Assembly: GCA_964195995.1 (NCBI GenBank)
Contig: CAXMQS010000033.1
Span: 1-6,410 of the forward strand
Source: CAXMQS01 sp964195995
Lineage (GTDB): Bacteria > Actinomycetota > Acidimicrobiia > Spongiisociales > JAOTWH01
DNA length: 6,410 nt
Direction: 5' to 3'
Shown: one piece after another, positions 1-6,203 of the stretch
Numbering within the stretch: the first letter of the stretch is position 1
Layout of the letters: the number at the start of each line of letters is the position of its first letter
Notes under the pieces: generated by a model
What the model was told of the DNA's origin: nothing
Databases searched by the model: none
The model's input: the letters and a program-made list of their open reading frames with translations, nothing else
Translations under genes and position numbers: made by a program

Positions 1-564
1 TGGGACGAGTTGCGAAGCCTGTCGCCGATGCATGCCGGGATGAGCTATCGGCGGCTCGAGGAACTCAACGGCATCCAATGGCCGTGCTACGACGAGGACC
101 ACCCCGGCGAGGAGTTCCTCCACGGCAGGCTGTGGGACGACGATCCGGAGGCCCGCGGCCCGCTGGCACCGTTCATCGCCACCGAGTGGGTGCCGCCCGT
201 CGACGAGCTCTCCGACGACTACCCGATCCGGCTGACAACGGGCCGTCGCCTCGACTCATACAACACCGGGGTGCAGTCGGGTAGCTTCGCCTCCCCCATC
301 CGCAACCGCGAGACGCTCGACATCGATCCGGTTGACGGTGAACGCCTTGGTGTCGCAGACGGGCAGCAGGTCAGGGTCGTGTCGCGCCGGGGCTCCGTTG
401 AGGCGCCCGCCCGCTACACCGAAGGCTTGCGACCGGGCCTTGCGTTCATGACGCTGCACTTCCCAGACGAGGTAGACACCAACGCCCTCACGATCGAGGC
501 GTGGGACCCCAAGTCGGGGACCGCCGAGTTCAAGGCAACCGCCATCCGCATCGAGGCGCTCTAA
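1..564 (+). CDS. fdhF: Formate dehydrogenase alpha subunit, C-terminal part (5' end outside window)
   Basis: Only the last 187 residues are visible; the frame is open from the first base, so the Met codons at 10 and 28 are internal. The protein is the C-terminal end of a molybdopterin-dependent oxidoreductase. The stretch with NGIQWPC (visible residues 23-29), the YPIRLTTGRR strand (74-83), the LGVADGQQVRVVSRRG barrel segment, and the closing DPKSGTAEFKATAIRIE are characteristic of the molybdopterin-dinucleotide-binding domain of FDH alpha chains. In the family this domain holds one pyranopterin of the Mo/W-bis-PGD cofactor that oxidises formate to CO2. One oddity is SYNTGVQSG where many FDHs have a YHTGTMT-like stretch. 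The catalytic Sec/Cys, its His-Arg partners and any [4Fe-4S] ligands lie upstream, so the substrate is inferred from resemblance and from the NAD-linked Fe-S genes that follow. The TAA stop shares its last A with the next ATG, which indicates one operon. Confidence 0.85.
   Translation, partial: WDELRSLSPMHAGMSYRRLEELNGIQWPCYDEDHPGEEFLHGRLWDDDPEARGPLAPFIATEWVPPVDELSDDYPIRLTTGRRLDSYNTGVQSGSFASPIRNRETLDIDPVDGERLGVADGQQVRVVSRRGSVEAPARYTEGLRPGLAFMTLHFPDEVDTNALTIEAWDPKSGTAEFKATAIRIEAL
553..556 (+). promoter_or_regulatory. Ribosome binding site for the NuoEF fusion
   Basis: GAGG lies 7 nt before the ATG at 564, inside the last codons of the alpha-subunit gene. It supports 564 as the start over the in-frame ATG at 501, which would add 21 residues (rich in Arg, Gly and His) that overlap the upstream gene, and over the later ATG at 579. 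Confidence 0.5.
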
Positions 565-2354
565 TGGATCTCAAGCTCATGGAGGCGCAGCCGACCGATG
601 CCGAGAAGTCTGCGGTCAACGGTCTGCTGGGGCCGCCAAGCGACGGTTGGACGGGGGGAGACCGGACCGAGGCTGATCTCCACATCGCTCGCGGCGGCCG
701 CAGCGCTCGTGACCAGCGCCACCTCCTGCTGCCTGCGTTGTGGGCACTCCAGGCTCACATCGGGTGGATCAGCCCTGGTGGGATGAACTACGTCTGCCGC
801 CGTCTCACCGTGCCCCCAGCTGAGGCATATGGGGTCGCCACCTTCTACGCGCTGTTCTCCACGACGGAACGAGCGCCAAGGGTGGCTCACATCTGCGACG
901 ATGTCGCCTGCCTGGCGGCGGGAGCCGCCGACCTCTGTTCGCAGCTGGAGGCCGCCATGGGGCCCGAGGGAGCCGGCGACCAGGCCACATGGATGCGCAG
1001 CCCCTGTCTCGGCATGTGCGACCGCGCCCCTGCTGCTCTCTATCAGTTCGCAGGGGGTTCCGACCGCAGCGCCGGGCCCATCACGGTCGAGCAGATCCAG
1101 GCGTCGCTGGGGGCGGCGCTGCCGGGTCCCGGCAAGGTGACGCTCAGCGCCGGCGGTGAGCCGCTTCGTCTGCTGCGACGCGTCGGCACCGTTGGTGCCA
1201 ACCTGGATGACTATGCGGCCTCCAGCGGCTACGCGGCATTGACAAAGGCCATAGCCATGGGACCGGAGGCGGTCATCGAAGAGGTCAGCGCATCGGGCCT
1301 GCTCGGCAGGGGCGGTGCGGCCTTCCCTACCGGCCGCAAGTGGGCCGCCGTTGCCACAGAAGAAGCGTTTCCCAAATACGTCGTGTGCAACGCGGACGAA
1401 TCGGAGCCGGGGACCTTCAAGGACCGTCTCCTAATGGACGCCGATCCCTTCGCCGTGATCGAGGCCATGACCATCGCGGCAATCGCCGTCGGCGCCGAAC
1501 ACGGCTTCATCTATATCCGCGGCGAGTATCCCGAGACAATGCGGACCCTGGAGGCGGCGCTAGTCGCGGCGCGAGGCGCCGGCTATCTCGGTGCCGATGT
1601 CGCCGGCAGCGACCGTTCCTTCGACATTGAGATCCGCCGCGGAGCCGGTGCCTACATCTGCGGCGAGGAAACGGCGATGCTGGAGTCGATGGAGGGCAAG
1701 CGAGGCGAGCCGCGCCAGAAGCCCCCATACCCGAACCAGCACGGGCTCTTTGGCCAGCCGACACTCATCAACAATGTCGAGACCCTGGCCAACATCCCCC
1801 ACATCATCAACGACGGCGCCGATGCCTTTCGCGCCGTCGGCACAACAGAGTCAACAGGTTCCCGGCTGTTCTGCCTCTCGGGCAACGTCGACAGGCCGGG
1901 CGTCTACGAGCTAGCGCTGGGGACGACGCTGCGCCATCTGCTCGCCCTGGGGACCGATGATGTCGATTCGATCCAAGCGATCCTCCTGGGAGGCGCCGCC
2001 GGGACCTTCGTGACCGACCTCGACATAGAACTGTCACACGAGGCAGCCAACGAGGTCGGGGTCACTCTGGGCTCGGGAGCGGTCGTCGTTTTCGGTGCGA
2101 ATGTCGACATGGCTGACGTCGTCGCCAGGATCGCCCGCTTCTTCCGTGACGAGTCGTGCGGCCAGTGCGTCCCGTGCCGCGTCGGGACGGTTCGCCAGGA
2201 GGAAGCTCTGACGCGGATCACCTCCGGGTCCAACGATGCCGCCCTGATCGCTGAGATCGGAGAGGTGATGGCCGAGGCCTCTATCTGCGGGCTTGGGCAC
2301 ACCGCATCCTCCGCCGTCCAGTCGGCGCTCGACCTGGGGCTGGTGGGCTCGTGA
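564..2354 (+). CDS. NuoE-NuoF fusion, NAD-linked diaphorase subunit of formate dehydrogenase
   Basis: This 596-residue protein joins two complex I-type modules. Residues about 48-185 are NuoE-like: a helical part (RHLLLPALWALQAHIGWI, PAEAYGVATFYALF), then a thioredoxin-like [2Fe-2S] domain with ligands C111 and C116 (CX4C) and C148 and C152 (CX3C). Residues about 195-596 are NuoF-like: the Gly-rich GLLGRGGAAFPTGRKW (245-260), the FMN-site stretch VCNADESEPGTFKDR (274-288), GAYICGEETAMLESMEGKRG (362-381), LINNVETLANIP, and [4Fe-4S] ligands C532, C535, C538 and C575. All expected cluster ligands are present. By family knowledge it accepts electrons from the Fe-S subunit and passes them through FMN to NAD+, as in FdsG/FdsB of soluble FDHs or NuoE/NuoF. 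It starts on the A of the preceding stop codon and overlaps the next gene by 4 nt (GTGA), so translational coupling and fixed stoichiometry are likely. NADP+ instead of NAD+ cannot be excluded. Confidence 0.95.
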   Translation: MDLKLMEAQPTDAEKSAVNGLLGPPSDGWTGGDRTEADLHIARGGRSARDQRHLLLPALWALQAHIGWISPGGMNYVCRRLTVPPAEAYGVATFYALFSTTERAPRVAHICDDVACLAAGAADLCSQLEAAMGPEGAGDQATWMRSPCLGMCDRAPAALYQFAGGSDRSAGPITVEQIQASLGAALPGPGKVTLSAGGEPLRLLRRVGTVGANLDDYAASSGYAALTKAIAMGPEAVIEEVSASGLLGRGGAAFPTGRKWAAVATEEAFPKYVVCNADESEPGTFKDRLLMDADPFAVIEAMTIAAIAVGAEHGFIYIRGEYPETMRTLEAALVAARGAGYLGADVAGSDRSFDIEIRRGAGAYICGEETAMLESMEGKRGEPRQKPPYPNQHGLFGQPTLINNVETLANIPHIINDGADAFRAVGTTESTGSRLFCLSGNVDRPGVYELALGTTLRHLLALGTDDVDSIQAILLGGAAGTFVTDLDIELSHEAANEVGVTLGSGAVVVFGANVDMADVVARIARFFRDESCGQCVPCRVGTVRQEEALTRITSGSNDAALIAEIGEVMAEASICGLGHTASSAVQSALDLGLVGS

Positions 2355-3262
2355 CCGCCGTGATGCCGTTCCCCAAGAGGGCCGTCGAGATCACAGTGGA
2401 CGGCACCGCGGTCTCGGTGCCGGAGGGCTCGACGATCCTCGACGCCTGTACCGCCGCCAGCGTCGACACGCCGACGCTGTGTTACGTCGAGACGCTGCGA
2501 CCCGCCAACGCCTGCCGGGTCTGCGTCGTCGAGGTGGCGGGCTCGCGCACCTTGGTGCCCTCATGCTCGCGAGTCGTCGAGGACGGGATGGAAGTCCTGA
2601 CCGACTCCGCCAGAGTGAGGCAGTCCCGCAAGATGGTCTTGGAGTTCCTCGACTCCTCCGTCGACACCTCGCTGGCCGGTGCCGGCAGCTGGAGCGACAC
2701 CTACGGGGCAGATGCCACCAGGTACGGACCAGCTGCGCCGGCCGCCGAGCGAGATAAGGCCCACGCCGGCCACCACCATGCACCAGACGGGCTTGCAGCC
2801 GCCTCCGTCGACCAGCCCGTGAAGGTCCACGACGAGCTGTATGTCCGCGATTACGGCAAGTGCATCCTCTGTTACAAGTGTGTCGACGCCTGCGGGGAAC
2901 AAGCCCAGAACTCCTTTGCCATCTCTGTCGCTGGCCGCGGCTTCGACGCTCGGATCTCCACGGAGTTCGACACGCTTCTTACAGATTCTGCCTGCGTCTA
3001 TTGCGGCAACTGCATCGGGGTGTGCCCGACTGGGGCGCTGATGTTCAAGAGCGAGTTCGACATGCGGGCGGCTAACACCTGGGACGAGGCAGCCCAGACG
3101 ATGACCGCGACCATCTGTCCCTACTGCGGCGTCGGCTGCACCCTCGAACTACACGTCCAGGACAACACGATCGTGAAAGTTACCTCCCCCATGGACCACG
3201 ACGTGACCTCGGGCCACCTGTGCATCAAGGGCCGGTTCGGCTTCCAACACGTACAGAACTAG
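2351..3262 (+). CDS. NuoG/FdhA-N-like iron-sulfur subunit of formate dehydrogenase (split large subunit)
   Basis: This 303-residue protein carries the electron wire of an NAD-linked FDH without a catalytic domain. Residues about 12-95 form a plant-type [2Fe-2S] ferredoxin domain (C44, C55, C58, C72). Residues 99-127, where NuoG and FdsA chains usually carry a His-Cys3 [4Fe-4S] site, contain no His or Cys. A low-complexity linker with a small His cluster (138-143) follows. Two [4Fe-4S] motifs come next: C171, C174, C177, C181 and C215, C218, C221, C225. Residues 254-303 form the Fe4S4 domain that normally begins a molybdopterin catalytic chain (C256, C259, C263, C291, with the conserved CIKG lysine K293). 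The chain then stops at HVQN with TAG. The start is a GTG in the GTGA overlap with the upstream stop; an in-frame ATG at 2363 is an alternative. It presumably sits between the alpha subunit and the NuoEF protein. A full FDH large subunit would continue for some 600-700 residues, and no continuation is found downstream in any frame. Confidence 0.9.
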   Translation: MTAVMPFPKRAVEITVDGTAVSVPEGSTILDACTAASVDTPTLCYVETLRPANACRVCVVEVAGSRTLVPSCSRVVEDGMEVLTDSARVRQSRKMVLEFLDSSVDTSLAGAGSWSDTYGADATRYGPAAPAAERDKAHAGHHHAPDGLAAASVDQPVKVHDELYVRDYGKCILCYKCVDACGEQAQNSFAISVAGRGFDARISTEFDTLLTDSACVYCGNCIGVCPTGALMFKSEFDMRAANTWDEAAQTMTATICPYCGVGCTLELHVQDNTIVKVTSPMDHDVTSGHLCIKGRFGFQHVQN

Positions 3263-3319
3263 GGCCCATTGCCGAGTTGAATGGTCGAATCAGAGCTGTT
3301 GGAGGTAGTCTCTCGCCTT

Positions 3320-3339
3320 ACCAGTGGCTTGCCGCTGGT
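3320..3339 (+). promoter_or_regulatory. Hairpin in the FDH-transporter gap (leader stem-loop or weak terminator)
   Basis: ACCAGTGG and CCGCTGGT pair as an 8-bp stem, including one G-U pair, around a CTTG loop; as RNA, CUUG is a known stable tetraloop. It lies 24 nt before the SBP start and 57 nt after the FDH stop. No T-run follows, so it is not a standard intrinsic terminator. The rest of 3263-3363 holds only weak promoter-like hexamers, for example TTACCA (3318-3323) and TATGAC (3342-3347) 18 nt apart. That pair would start transcription within the ribosome binding site, so I do not call it a promoter. Confidence 0.35.
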
Positions 3340-3352
3340 CCTATGACGAAAG

Positions 3353-3359
3353 AAGAGGG
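3353..3359 (+). promoter_or_regulatory. Ribosome binding site of the substrate-binding protein gene
   Basis: AAGAGGG is a purine-rich Shine-Dalgarno sequence ending 4 nt before the ATG at 3364. It decides the start: the in-frame ATG at 3343 has no such sequence, and starting there would place acidic residues (MTKEEGS) ahead of the Lys-Arg n-region of the signal peptide. Confidence 0.65.
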
Positions 3360-3363
3360 ATCC

Positions 3364-5064
3364 ATGAAAAGGACTCTGAAACTATTGGCTTTGGCAGCTG
3401 CCTTTGTCATGGTCGCCGCAGCGTGCGGTGACTCAAGCAGTGACACAACTACCGCAGCCACCGACGCGCCACCAGCCACCGATGCTGCACCTTTTGAAGG
3501 TCTCGCGGTCGCGGCGCCTGATTGCGACTACGGCGGTTCGATCTCGAAGATCGAAGCGACGGCTGAGTACGAGGTCGTGTTCACGATGTGCACGCCAGTC
3601 CCGGCCTTCCCGGCCATCGCAGCGTTCACGCCCTTCGGCATTCAGCCCGAAGAGCATCTCGCGGCGACCGGCGGCGCGCCGCTCGACGACCCCATCGGCA
3701 CGGGCCCCTGGGCACTCGACACGTGGCAGAGAGGTGACAGCATCACCTTCAGCCGCTTCGACGATTACTGGGGCACTCCCGCCGATTACTCGACGCTTGT
3801 GTTCCGGTGGGCTACAGAAGGCGCTCAGCGTCTCCTGGAGCTGCAGTCGGGCAACGTTGACCAGATCACCAACCTGAGCCCTGACGACTTCGAAACGGTG
3901 CAGGGTGATAGCGATCTGACGTTCATCCCCGTAGCGAACCCGAACACCCTCTATCTGGCCATGGTTGACCAGATCGATCCGTTCGGCGACACCCCGGGTG
4001 AGATGACGGAATTCGCCGATGTCAAGGTGCGCCAGGCGATCGCAATGGGCATCGACCGTAAGCGGATCGTCGACAACTTCTACCCAGAAGGGTCGGAGGT
4101 TGCCTCGCACTTCACGCCGTGCTCGATCGATCTCGGTTGTGGCGGAGATTCCTGGTACGACTTCGACGCGGCAGCTGCCAAGGCACTGCTGGCCGAAGCT
4201 GGCTTCCCGGATGGATTTGAGACATCGATCTTCTACAGGGACGTGTTCCGTGGCTATCTGCCCGAGCCCGGCCTCGTAGCAGTCGAGTTCCAGACCCAGC
4301 TCGAGGAGAACCTCGGCATCACGGCCGATGTTGTAGTGATGGAGTCAGGTGAGTTCATCGACGAGTCGACCAATGGTCGCCTCGACGGTCTGTACTTGCT
4401 CGGTTGGGGCGCGGACTATCCGCACGTCACCAACTTCCTGGACTTCCACTTCGGCAAAACCAACCCGCAGTTCGGTAACCCCTACCCCGAGATCTACGAG
4501 GTCTTGGACGAGGCGAAGACCATCGCTGACGCAGCGACGGCCGGACCCCTCTACGTGACTGCCAACAACGCCATCCGCGAACTGGTGCCGATGGTGCCTA
4601 TCGCTCACGGCGCCTCGGCGTCTGCGACGCTGGCAACAGTGGAAGGGGCACACTTCCGTCCATTCGGAGCGCCGCTGTTCCACAGGGCATCACCAGACGA
4701 CGACACCTTCGTCTTCCTACAGAACGCTGAGCCAATCAGCCTCTACTGCACGGATGAGACAGACGGTGAGTCGCTGGCTCCTTGCCAGCAAGTGGTTGAG
4801 CCGCTCTTGGGCTACGCCATCGATTCCGGAACCGTCGAGCCCCGCTTGGCGACGGAATGCACCGGCAACGAAGACGCTTCGGTGTGGACATGCTCGCTCC
4901 GCGAGGGAGTGACCTTCCACGACGGATCGACCTTCGACGCCAACGATGTCGTCGCCTCCTGGAGTGCAGGCATCGACGCAGCAGATCCGCTGCACGTAGG
5001 AAACACGGGGGCCTTCGAGTACTACAGCTACTTGTGGGGCAACCTGATCAACGCTCCGGAGTAA
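3364..5064 (+). CDS. Family-5 ABC transporter substrate-binding lipoprotein, circularly permuted
   Basis: This 566-residue protein begins with a lipoprotein signal peptide: KR, a hydrophobic core, then VAAAC with lipid-attachment C21. A flexible linker rich in Ser, Asp, Thr, Ala and Pro (22-43) follows. The body belongs to the peptide/nickel family (SBP_bac_5, cluster C): IGTGPW (111-116), YWG, LLELQSGNVD (157-166), VRQAIAMGIDRKRIV (222-236), AKALLAEAGFPDGF (272-285), LLGWGADYP (345-353) and VPMVPIAHG (408-416). The hallmark N-terminal elements, VVEPLLGY (477-484), VEPRLA (491-496), LREGVTFHDG (512-521) and the DVVASW helix (528-533), lie at the C-terminus instead of near residues 50-130. The chain is therefore permuted. 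Besides C21 there are exactly eight cysteines in local pairs (54/76, 253/259, 462/474, 499/510), consistent with four disulfides outside the membrane. It should deliver a peptide-like or other solute to the permeases encoded next; the actual ligand is unknown. Confidence 0.95.
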   Translation: MKRTLKLLALAAAFVMVAAACGDSSSDTTTAATDAPPATDAAPFEGLAVAAPDCDYGGSISKIEATAEYEVVFTMCTPVPAFPAIAAFTPFGIQPEEHLAATGGAPLDDPIGTGPWALDTWQRGDSITFSRFDDYWGTPADYSTLVFRWATEGAQRLLELQSGNVDQITNLSPDDFETVQGDSDLTFIPVANPNTLYLAMVDQIDPFGDTPGEMTEFADVKVRQAIAMGIDRKRIVDNFYPEGSEVASHFTPCSIDLGCGGDSWYDFDAAAAKALLAEAGFPDGFETSIFYRDVFRGYLPEPGLVAVEFQTQLEENLGITADVVVMESGEFIDESTNGRLDGLYLLGWGADYPHVTNFLDFHFGKTNPQFGNPYPEIYEVLDEAKTIADAATAGPLYVTANNAIRELVPMVPIAHGASASATLATVEGAHFRPFGAPLFHRASPDDDTFVFLQNAEPISLYCTDETDGESLAPCQQVVEPLLGYAIDSGTVEPRLATECTGNEDASVWTCSLREGVTFHDGSTFDANDVVASWSAGIDAADPLHVGNTGAFEYYSYLWGNLINAPE

Positions 5065-5085
5065 ATCCCGGCTAGCCAAGACAGC

Positions 5086-5117
5086 AGTGAGGCGCACCCA
5101 TTAGGGTGCGCCTCACT
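5086..5117 (+). promoter_or_regulatory. Perfect 14-bp intercistronic hairpin between SBP and permease genes
   Basis: AGTGAGGCGCACCC and GGGTGCGCCTCACT are perfect reverse complements around an ATTA loop. The stem begins 21 nt after the SBP stop and ends 5 nt before the permease ATG. No T-run follows, so it is a poor rho-independent terminator. Likely roles are protecting the upstream SBP mRNA from 3' decay, partial termination, or limiting ribosome access to the permease start; each would give more SBP than permease. The hairpin itself is read directly; its role is inference. Confidence 0.7.
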
Positions 5118-5122
5118 CGCGC

Positions 5123-6202
5123 ATGCTTCAATTCATAGGACGACGCCTACTGTTCGCCATCCCGGTCCTGATTGGGATCCTGGTGGTCACATTCTTCCTT
5201 GCCCGCGCCATCCCCGGTGATCCCTGCAAGTCGATCCTTGGCGAGAAGGCCACCGCCGAGGCCTGCGAACGCTTCGCCGAGAACAAGGGCCTCAACGACC
5301 CCTTGCCGATCCAGTTCGGCATCTACATGAGCGACATGGTCCAGGGCGATTTCGGCGACTCCATTCGCTTCTCGAGGCCGGTGTCGCAGATGCTGATCGA
5401 ACGGATGCCGATGACCATCGAGCTCGGGATGACAGCGCTGATCATCGCCCTCCTCATCGGCATCCCACTCGGAATCCTTGCTGCTATGAAGCACAACACG
5501 CCGACCGACGTCGGGACGATGATCGTTGCCAACGTCGGGGTATCGATGCCGGTGTTCTGGCTTGGCCTGTTACTGGCCTATGTGTTCGCCCTGCTCTTGC
5601 AGGGCACCTTCCTCGAGCTGCCGCCGTCGGGACGGATCACGGCTGGCCTCATCTCCGTGCCGTTCTACGACGCCTGGGGATGGACGATCAACGAGGAGGG
5701 CTTCTTCGGGAACATCCTCGAGTTCATCTCCAACCACTTCATCTTCAACTCGCTGATCACTGGGGACTTCGAGATCTTCTGGGACGCCATCAGGCACCTC
5801 ATCCTGCCAGCGGTGGCGCTCGCCACCATCCCGATGGCCGTCATCGCTCGTATCACCAGGTCGTCCCTGCTCGACACGCTGGGGCGGGACTACGTGCGAA
5901 CCGCCAGGGCGAAGGGGGCTCCGGAGCGTCGCGTTATCGCTCGTCACGCCATGAGCAATGCCATGCTCCCTGTGGTGACGGTCGTCGGCTTGCAGATGGG
6001 AGTCGTGTTCGCCGGCGCAGTACTCACCGAGTCGGTCTTCGGACTGGCGGGCGTCGGCACTGCCCTCGTCGAGGCCATCACCTCGCGCGACTTCCCCGTC
6101 ATCCAGGCCATCACCGTCGTGGCCGCCGCCGGATACGTCATCATCAACATGTTGGTCGATATCTCCTACGCCTACCTCGACCCCAGAATCCGGCTGGAGT
6201 GA
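5123..6202 (+). CDS. ABC transporter permease, DppB/OppB type
   Basis: This 359-residue inner-membrane protein has the typical DppB opening MLQFIGRRLLFAIPVLIG. About six hydrophobic segments are visible, near residues 9-29, 98-120, 132-158, 222-242, 280-303 and 324-346. The cytoplasmic EAA-type coupling loop for the ATPase is at 256-283 (YVRTARAKG, then SNAMLP), followed by LTESVFGLAGVG and the family-typical end DISYAYLDPRIRLE. The loop between the third and fourth segments (about 160-221) is long, with several aromatics and acidic residues. That makes the chain longer than the roughly 310-340 residues usual for this family. The start is unambiguous: the nearest upstream in-frame codon of note is a TAG at 5102-5104 and no other start lies between. 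No clear Shine-Dalgarno is present outside the adjacent hairpin. It is expected to pair with the next gene's product to form the channel. The substrate is not determinable from sequence. Confidence 0.95.
   Translation: MLQFIGRRLLFAIPVLIGILVVTFFLARAIPGDPCKSILGEKATAEACERFAENKGLNDPLPIQFGIYMSDMVQGDFGDSIRFSRPVSQMLIERMPMTIELGMTALIIALLIGIPLGILAAMKHNTPTDVGTMIVANVGVSMPVFWLGLLLAYVFALLLQGTFLELPPSGRITAGLISVPFYDAWGWTINEEGFFGNILEFISNHFIFNSLITGDFEIFWDAIRHLILPAVALATIPMAVIARITRSSLLDTLGRDYVRTARAKGAPERRVIARHAMSNAMLPVVTVVGLQMGVVFAGAVLTESVFGLAGVGTALVEAITSRDFPVIQAITVVAAAGYVIINMLVDISYAYLDPRIRLE
6196..6199 (+). promoter_or_regulatory. Ribosome binding site for the second permease
   Basis: GGAG in the last codons of the first permease ends 4 nt before the GTG at 6204, which is short but usable spacing. 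It supports GTG as the start and coupled translation of the two permeases. Confidence 0.5.
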
Positions 6203-6203
6203 C

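Noticed and set aside
3260..3262. TAG at the end of the Fe-S subunit as a recoded codon or sequencing error that cuts a longer FDH chain
   Set aside because: No frame in the following 100 nt resembles the expected continuation of an FDH catalytic domain, and a new gene with its own ribosome binding site starts at once.
3220..3363. N-terminal extension of the SBP back to an ATG inside the FDH Fe-S gene
   Set aside because: It would put 48 residues ahead of a clear lipoprotein signal peptide. The strong ribosome binding site at 3353-3359 selects 3364.
3433..4110. Minus-strand open frame (225 codons) opposite the SBP gene
   Set aside because: It is fully contained within the SBP gene, low in recognisable motifs, and has no plausible ribosome binding context; it is treated as a shadow.
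5086..5117. Rho-independent terminator of the SBP gene
   Set aside because: The stem is perfect, but no T-run follows and the next gene's start is 5 nt away, so full termination would silence the permeases. I kept it as an intercistronic hairpin.
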